DNA of 64,000 bases from contig NC_092859.1 in the NCBI RefSeq assembly GCF_032062135.1, positions 44,036,952 to 44,100,951 of the forward strand, written 5' to 3'. This stretch comes from Pyxicephalus adspersus. Taxonomy: Eukaryota; Chordata; Amphibia; Anura; Pyxicephalidae. The notes under the pieces are model-generated. The model had not been told where the DNA came from. It did no database searches and saw nothing but the letters and a program-made list of their open reading frames with translations. The position numbers and the translations under genes are program-made. Shown here piece by piece: positions 57,180 to 64,000 of this stretch. Every line of letters begins with the position of its first letter. The stretch's first letter is position 1.

Positions 57180-57960
57180 TCCTGGAATGGCTAGAACAAC
57201 ACATTTAGCTCAGAAGCTGACTTACTAATGGAGCTTGATGCAAAAAAGCAGTCTCCAATAACCTAAAAAATTGCACTACAGAAGGTATTACTTGCAACAT
57301 TTGGAGACAACATACAGCAACAATTAGAAAGTAACTGCATGGGAGGTGTGCCAGAAAACAAAGCGTTTGTGGTCCAAGAGGAATAATACAGCAAGTCCAT
57401 GTCTGACATTCAACATGTATGCAAAAGTCAGCATTTTGGAACAATGTTCCATGAACTGTCAAATCAAAGATAAAGTTGCTTGGCTACAGTAATAGAAGAC
57501 ATGTTTGGTGAAAAACAAAATCAGCTTTTTAGGGGAAAAAAAAAAATACCAACTGTGAAGCATCATGGTTCTGCTTCAGGGCATGGGCAACTTTTATTCA
57601 TAGAGTCAGCTAATAAATTCTGAATTAAATTAAATTATTTTAAATGTGACTGTCTGTCCGAATGCTGAAGTAAACTGGAAACAGGTCCCTCAGCGTTGCT
57701 GTGATCTAAAGCAAACTAGCAATTATTTTGTACATGTGGGATAGATTTGCAATGAGCAGTATATGTAAATTAACACAACCATCCTGCAACTTAAGTAATT
57801 TTGAATCGAGGAGATGATCAAAACTCTCAACAAGCTAATATTAGAGAGTACTGGGCAGCTATTCCAAACTCTTTTATCAACATCTAAGGCCAATGGTATA
57901 CCTACTTTTTCCATAGTACATCCTTACATCTCTTGAAATTTTTTGTTCAATAAATTAATG
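57180..57960 (+). pseudogene. Tc1-like transposase remnant (lineage B)
   Basis: On the plus strand near 57483 the codons read GYSNRRHVW, then a stop, then KTKSAF, matching the Tc1-family GHSNRRHVWRKTKSAFQ block, which lies just after the first catalytic Asp. PTVKHHGSASGHGQL-like sequence follows near 57549-57590. Upstream, GGAACAATGTTCCATGAACTG corresponds to the LWSDE block with mutated codons. The 3' part (57840-57960) resembles the region after the stop of this lineage (AATTTTTTGTTCAATAAATTAATGAAAAAG). Many stops and frameshifts. Confidence 0.75.
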
Positions 57961-58574
57961 AAAAAGCATGTTCCCCTTTTGTTTTTATTTAAGTATATTA
58001 CATGTATCTGTCAATATTGTTTGAATAAAGATCTGTTTGTTTAAATATGAAAAAAAGACAATAAAAGAAAATATTTTCATTATGTCTATTTACATTTTTA
58101 CATGTCCATAGTTTTTTAATACCTAGGACCAATATTGTTCATGTAAGCGCTTTACTTGATGCCATGTCTACAGATGTAGACAGTAAAACACCTAATTAAA
58201 TCCAACGTTTGTTTAGCTATTTGAATGTCAGGGTTTTATTTTTAGTGTTATTTGATTTTAATTAGAAAAGGGATAGGTTTATATAGAGAGACTACTACAT
58301 ATTTTGGAGCTTTACATAAAATAATTACTGAGCTGATCATTTATTAATGCAGTTCTATATTTGGGTCTTGTTACCATGCTGTACTGTCACTTTGACATGG
58401 CTGATATACACCTCTTACATTGAAATAGTTTAAATTAGACCTAAGCATGAACAATTGCTTTAAGCATTAATAAGTTATATGAAGAGATGAGTCTATAATT
58501 AGTAAACTGAAGCAGATCACTAGGAAATGTGTAAATCTAACATTATCTGGTCCTCAAACTACGTAACACTTCCA

Positions 58575-58576
<2 letters not shown>
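57961..58576. other. Unique AT-rich sequence
   Basis: No gene or classified repeat seen. Confidence 0.4.

Positions 58577-58622
<46 letters not shown>
58577..58622 (+). repeat. (TA)n microsatellite
   Basis: About 23 uninterrupted TA units. Confidence 0.95.
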
Positions 58623-58625
<3 letters not shown>

Positions 58626-61493
58626 ATTAGTCAGTTAGCCATTGTATGCCTATTTATCTTCTTTTTCAAGGATCGTTAAAGACTCCCCAGACAACAATTT
58701 AGGAGTCAAATTGGCATGGCTTGACAAATTGTGGTCATGAGCAAACCTGTTGTGTTTTAGAGGCATAAAATCCCTAGCACTCAAAAATTTAATATCCCTC
58801 ACTTGCAGCAAAAATCTGCCTAAGATCATGCCATTTAGGTTAAACATACAGTGTAACATTACAAAAGCAAAAAACTGTATTGGGTGATATATGGAGCATA
58901 ATATATAATTGGTGGTTTTGGGGGACATCAAAAAGCTTAACTTTTAATAAATACATAATTTACATATAGCATTGGTGTCTAACAATCAAATTTATTATAT
59001 AGTTTTCTTACAACACTCTTAAGTAATTGCATATTTGGAAGACAGAAAAACAAAGATTTAAAAAGAAAAGATTGAAAAAACACAAATTTATTTCAGACTG
59101 TTCCTTACTGATCTCAAAAGTCCTTCAGCAGTAGCCTAAACAACACACTGAGATCTTGAGGCCTGAAACTTGTGATTCATGAAAAAAATAGTTAGATCAC
59201 CACTTGGTCCTTCCCAGACTGACCCAGAAATGTAAATGGCTGAACCCTAAATCAATATGGAAGTATAGAATGCTGGAGGAGACAGTATAAAAGTGCTGAC
59301 ATTGATCTTTGATGAAATTAAAAAACACAGAAGGCTTCTGAGCTCTATGCCTTAGAATATTTGTACAGATGAAATGCATTTAATTTATTTTACATCCTTA
59401 CAGTAGGTTCAGGTTAATTTTGTCCTAATTATTTTGGATAATGAAAATTATATTTTCTCTGAATATCGTGCAATAATAAGGAAATTGCCTGTGTAAAGCT
59501 GGAGTGCTGTGATGTTACTTGGTTAACAGTAACAGTATTATGAAAAATGGGCACATGCAATATTAGGAGACTTGCCTGTGTATAAAAGGAACTACTGCTG
59601 TAATTCCATTTATTATCAGACACAACCGGAAAAAAACGGTAAAATTTACCATCTACAATGGAAAAGATTGTAGTTAGTTAAATGTGGTTCTCTTACATAC
59701 ATTAATACACTTTGTATAATTTAGGAATTTTAATTTATGCGTGCTACTGAGATTTCATACAATCATGTGGTCTACATACTCTACTCACACTTTTTATTTA
59801 CGTATTAGTAATATTTATAACATTTTTACTGCATAAAAATGGACTACATCTCATTGATTGTTATTGCATTGTCACTATTATTATTTTGCTTTTTAAAACA
59901 TGTTGCCCCCTTTTAAGTACCCTATTTTATATTAAATGAGAATGTGTTGTTAACTGTGTTTAGACTTTATTATTTTTCATAATCGGCAATAAACACATTA
60001 TCATACATGGAGGTACTTTTAATCGCACACTAAGATTTTTCTGGTATGATGAAATTTTGACCAGAAATAATCCCATTATCAGTTTGATGTTAGCCCATAC
60101 ATAATCTGATTATCACAAGCGAATCACTAATCGCACACTGCATTTATTAGCAGGTATGGAGCCACTTTACCTAAGAATATCAGTCTTCCAAGCTAAAGAG
60201 CAACTTTAACTATGGATATCAGTCTTCAAAATTGCAATTGAATTACATGACAAAATGTATATTTAAGCCTGGGAAATAACACATTTATCCTCTAAATAAA
60301 TGAATGAGAAATTATGTTTCTAGGGCTGGATAAAGTAGAAAAGTCCATCCCATAGCGCATAAAATAAAGTACATCTGGACCCTTTGCACATTACTTTATC
60401 TCATAGGATAACGGTTCTAATAAATCTTGCAACTAATGAGTCTCTACATTGTTATTGTGTCTTTGATCTTTCTGTGCTTTTAAGGTTTGGGCTCTCATTA
60501 GGATGTAAGTAAATGGACACGCTTGCACACCATTGCCCATGATTAAGTAAACACTACCCAAGGCACCTTTTCATTTTTCTTGGCCTCTAAGGAGGTGTGA
60601 AGGCCTGTGTCCATCTTGTGTTTGTCAGCATGCATCTGGTAATGAGGCCTTACAGCCATATGTCATCAGTTCTACCCAATGCTCACCTAAGAAAGCAGAA
60701 GACAATATTGGAAAACACTTAAACAAACCACTTTCCAGGTCAATTAGTTAGAGTTTATCCATAGATTATCACATTAGCCATAGAAAGATTACCTTTAAGA
60801 TTCAAACATGTCTCTAAATGTATAAAATTAAAAGCCATATGTGGTATTTTTAGCAAGCATTGGTAGGTATTAACTCATTCTTCCCTATCCTTTTTTCTTA
60901 CCTAAAAATTAAATCTTGCATGTTAGATAAGCTTAAACACTATAAGCTAGGAGGATTCATGTTGACAAAAAATTATACCCATTGCACTTTTAAAAAAGAA
61001 GTCATATAGTGAAGTCATATAGTCATAGTGACAGGCTCTCTTTCTACCAGACTTTACCTCCCAGGAGACATATTCTTGCCTTACCTATATTCTTCACTCT
61101 GTCTGCTGGAGCCCTCTAAAATATCTGGTGCTTCCAGACATATGGAAGCAAAGGAGTGTGTGAACATTTCCCCTTCCTCCCAGGATGCAGTATTCTCTTC
61201 TTAAGGGTTGAATATACAGGCCTGAACACTGTCACATGGAGTTGGGGTAGGGTTTCCACCTGTACCATCCAGGCCCATCCTCCCAGAGCCCCTAAATTGA
61301 GCATGCAAGTCGGAGAGCCTTTGGGCTCAATTAGGGGTCCTTAGGGGCCTGTAGTCTGGAGCTATCATCAAAATGGGAAGATATTTCTGTTTTTTTCATG
61401 TTTTTTAACTTGTCACCCTATATCTTGAAGCTTCCGAAGACTGGGGTCCACAAGAGATATGAAAGATGTAATACAAGGAGTTGTAGGGGAGCC
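58623..61493. other. Unique AT-rich sequence
   Basis: No supported gene. AATCGCACACT occurs twice (about 60023 and 60131). A non-repetitive stretch at about 60600-60680 (TGTTTGTCAGCATGCATCTG) has enhancer-like complexity, but I cannot say more. Confidence 0.4.
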
Positions 61494-62130
61494 TGTGTGA
61501 CTTCACTAGATAGGTATAGCAGACAGGAACCAGGCACAGCAAATGAGCAGTTCAGTTTAGGGTTTATTTACTAAGCCTATTCACACAGAAAAAAACATGC
61601 CAAATAAACAGAACAATAAAATAAAACCTGGCCACTTGGCCTCTAACTGACTGTTAGTTCCCTCACTAACAGTCCTAGGCAATCTTCTGCTATGAGGACC
61701 CTAATTCCCCAGCAGTACAGCCTTTACCAAAAAGTCTATAATTTTACATTTTTTCCTTTAACAGTTTTTCCTTTTCACTTCTCCCAGCTCACAGGCCAAG
61801 AACAGGAGCCCAGGAAAGAGCATGCTGGGAGTTTTTATGCACAGCATAATTGCCAGGATGAGTTTCAGCTGGGATAATTTACTCCTAATCAGCCCAAGCC
61901 TCTTTAGCTCCCCCACCTGGCCATGAAGCCCATTGTCCTACAGCCTGGTACTTCAGTTTCACCATCAGGTCAGAAAGAAAACTGCCCGATCAAACAGAAA
62001 AATTATCAGCATATAATCTGTACCTTAGACAAATGTATCCATCGTCCCGGATTAAACCCTGTGTTTTCTTTGGCCAGCTGGTACAATCAATATACAAAAA
62101 AGCAGAAAAGAAAAAGAAAATAATTTACCA
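61494..62130 (-). mobile_element. Candidate LTR, minus strand (family 4)
   Basis: Read on the minus strand there is a TATA-like GCATAAAAACTCCC at about 61828-61841, an AATAAA at 61563-61568 roughly 270 bp downstream, and a possible 3' end GTCACACA at about 61494. The order promoter, poly(A) signal, CA end suits an LTR. The 5' end is not defined, and no internal genes adjoin it. Confidence 0.35.
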
Positions 62131-62142
62131 AAAAACATTAAA

Positions 62143-62370
62143 TATGGCCTGGGCAAAATTATTGGCTCCCTCAACTTAATACTTGGTAGCACACCCTTTG
62201 GAAGAAGTAACTGATGTTAACTGCTTTTTGTAATAATCAATGAGTCTTTTTCATCTCTCTACTGGAATTTTAGACCACTCTTCCTTTGCCAGCTACTTCA
62301 GGTCCCTCAGATTTAAAGGTTTCCTTCTCCCAACTGCTGTTGATGATGATTTGGTGAACACCACATCCTT
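62143..62370 (-). pseudogene. Tc1-like transposase C-terminus remnant (lineage C)
   Basis: Antisense to 62185-62340 the translation reads VGRRKPLNLRDLK, a stop, LAKEEWSKIPVER, a stop, KRLIDYYKKQLTSV..SKGCA. This is the C-terminus of a Tc1-family transposase (EEW..IP....RLI..Y.KRL....KG..TKY pattern) with two internal stops. The adjoining GGGCAAAATTATTGGCTCCC at about 62151 resembles the transposon's terminal region. The rest of the element is absent. Confidence 0.8.
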
Positions 62371-64000
62371 CAAATAAACAACAACCACCATTACCCAGTA
62401 TTTTTTGCTTGGAAGCTTGAAAACGTTGCACCATTAAGTAGGGGAGAAGCTCATTAAACTATAAACCAGATCAACATGGAGCTAACACAGGGATTAAACG
62501 GAAGGTTTTGGCAGGAGAACAGGGTGTTAGGAGGCACAGGGTGGTGGTTCATACTAGGAAACTCTCCATCAATTTTTAATTGTTTTAGTTTTTAAAGAAA
62601 AGTTGGACTGAAATTTGTGGGTTGCCATTGTTGTAAAATGCTAGCTGTATGGCTGCAAGGCTATTTCATTTACTTCAATACTTGCCGTGTCACAGATATT
62701 GACCGATTATACAGATTAGGAGTGACTCAAAACCCTATTGGCAACCATGCTGTTTTTAAGTACAGGTTCCCTTTATTGTGTCCTCCCACTTCCATAACAT
62801 TTTGTCAAATTGATGTTTTTATGATTCTGTAGTCATTTCCTCCTATATACAATGGTACTGGTGTTATAGAGAGAACTTATAGACTCCCTGTGTAATGCCA
62901 AGAGCAAAATGCATGATAAAAAGAATAGCAGAAAAGGGCATGTCTTTACATGGAAAGGATCACAGCTGAGGGTTTCAAGGGCCCAGCTGAGCTACATACT
63001 TCAAAAAAAGCACTTCAAATCCAAACCGATGCAAGATAAAGATCATTTTGCATTATGCTGAGAAGAAAATGACCAGACTTTTGTATATGCAGTATCCTAG
63101 TGGAATAGCTAATAAGGCTTAAAAATAGTTCTTCCATTGAAAAACTATTGTTACTAAGAAAATAAGATAAAAGACAACCCATTAAAGTAGCTAGATGTAC
63201 ATTCATAGGGAATTATTCATGAACTGCTGATTAGGGCCAAATATTTGCGGTATTCTGTGTATATACAGTATGATATGCATTTATGTTTTATCTGCTTAGG
63301 CAATATTCTGAAATGCTACAATAGCAGAAGTCTTCAAAAACATTTTTAGAAAATGTGGCAAACAGAAATATGTATCTTTTCTGTTTTGATTGTTTTGAAG
63401 AAATAAGTGCCGTAAACCTAAAAAAAAAAAGTGATACACACACTAGAGTTTTGTACAAGGGAGTAAAATCACAATGTAAAAAGTCACCAAGAGTTATAGG
63501 CTATTGACAAAGTGACATGAAAGTATTTTGCCAAAAAAACTAATCCATGGCTTCTGCTGGCTTTATTTTTGGGACAGCTGAAAACTTATGTTGACCACCC
63601 AATGGCATCACCAAAGAGGATTGTGGTGAAAAAAACATCAAAAAATAGTAAAACACATATAAATATATATACACGAAAATATTAGAAATGACCTATACTT
63701 TTATTGTATTGGATCTTACATTTTTATTTTGCTAATCACACTCTTTTTATATAAACTTTTAATAGTAAAATGTTTTTATACAACAGTTTAAAATATGGTA
63801 ATAATTTTATTCTGGACTGCATGTATCCTAAATTAGCTTTCATTATGAACTCTGCTGACCAAACTTTTGCAGGTAACTCCACCATACTGTGTGTTCTTAT
63901 GAAGGATTAGCAACATGCTCAATATTATAACCATGTCCTATTATGTATGAGTACATGGAACAGTATATATTGTCATTAAAATTTATACTTGAATATTGCC
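62371..64000. other. Unique AT-rich sequence to window end
   Basis: No gene or classified repeat seen; an A-run lies at 63421 and short TA tracts near 63660. Confidence 0.45.

Noticed and set aside
1..64000. tRNA, snRNA and rRNA genes
   Set aside because: I scanned for tRNA box A/B-like patterns and common snRNA starts by eye and found none convincing; the retroposon tails have no intact Pol III promoter.

Overview
The window is AT-rich vertebrate nuclear DNA, intergenic or intronic, with one sequencing gap (3185-3291). There are no operons, dense coding, CRISPR arrays or prokaryotic signals. Its interspersed repeats (piggyBac-like TTAA elements, Tigger/pogo-like and hAT MITEs, several Tc1/mariner lineages, a CR1/L2 LINE with an esterase-type ORF1, and a chromodomain Ty3/gypsy element) fit an amphibian. 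Several short repeats resemble ones I associate with ranoid frogs; that is recollection, not a database match. Nearly every open reading frame is a chance ORF or part of a decayed transposon.

Layout. 1-4643: unique sequence, a retroposon tail, a GC-rich block and the gap. 4644-6675: a three-level nest in which a mariner sits inside a TTAA-flanked piggyBac-like element, inside a TA-flanked Tigger/pogo-like MITE. The site before the middle insertion is preserved in a sister MITE at 32314-32795. 8040-8745: Tc1-like remnant and a retroposon tail. 9939-10489: LTR-like element. 10777-12068: second copy of the piggyBac-like family, interrupted by an apparent solo LTR. That LTR matches the LTR fragments bounding the gypsy remnant at 52983-56160. 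13-19 kb: MITEs, plus an about 1.2 kb non-repetitive block (17500-18740) that looks like a developmental conserved non-coding element. 25-31 kb: MITEs, an LTR-like element, an internally deleted LINE and an LTR-like copy (29841-30438) with an inverted partner at 36523-37096. 32-45 kb: MITEs, one LTR-like element, and a foldback element full of inverted CCAAT boxes (43225-43990). 45-52 kb: retroposon tail, a candidate enhancer block (47600-48080), and the only candidate host exon (48918 to about 49420, terminal-exon-like, gene not identified). 52.8-58 kb: MITE, gypsy remnant and a Tc1 remnant. 58-64 kb: mostly unique sequence with an LTR-like element and a third Tc1 remnant.

No gene set here works as a system. 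The most informative content is the insertion chronology readable from the nested elements, and a few unique blocks that may be regulatory. I do not see an undescribed biological system. The exon and the regulatory blocks are hypotheses that need cross-species alignment and RNA data.
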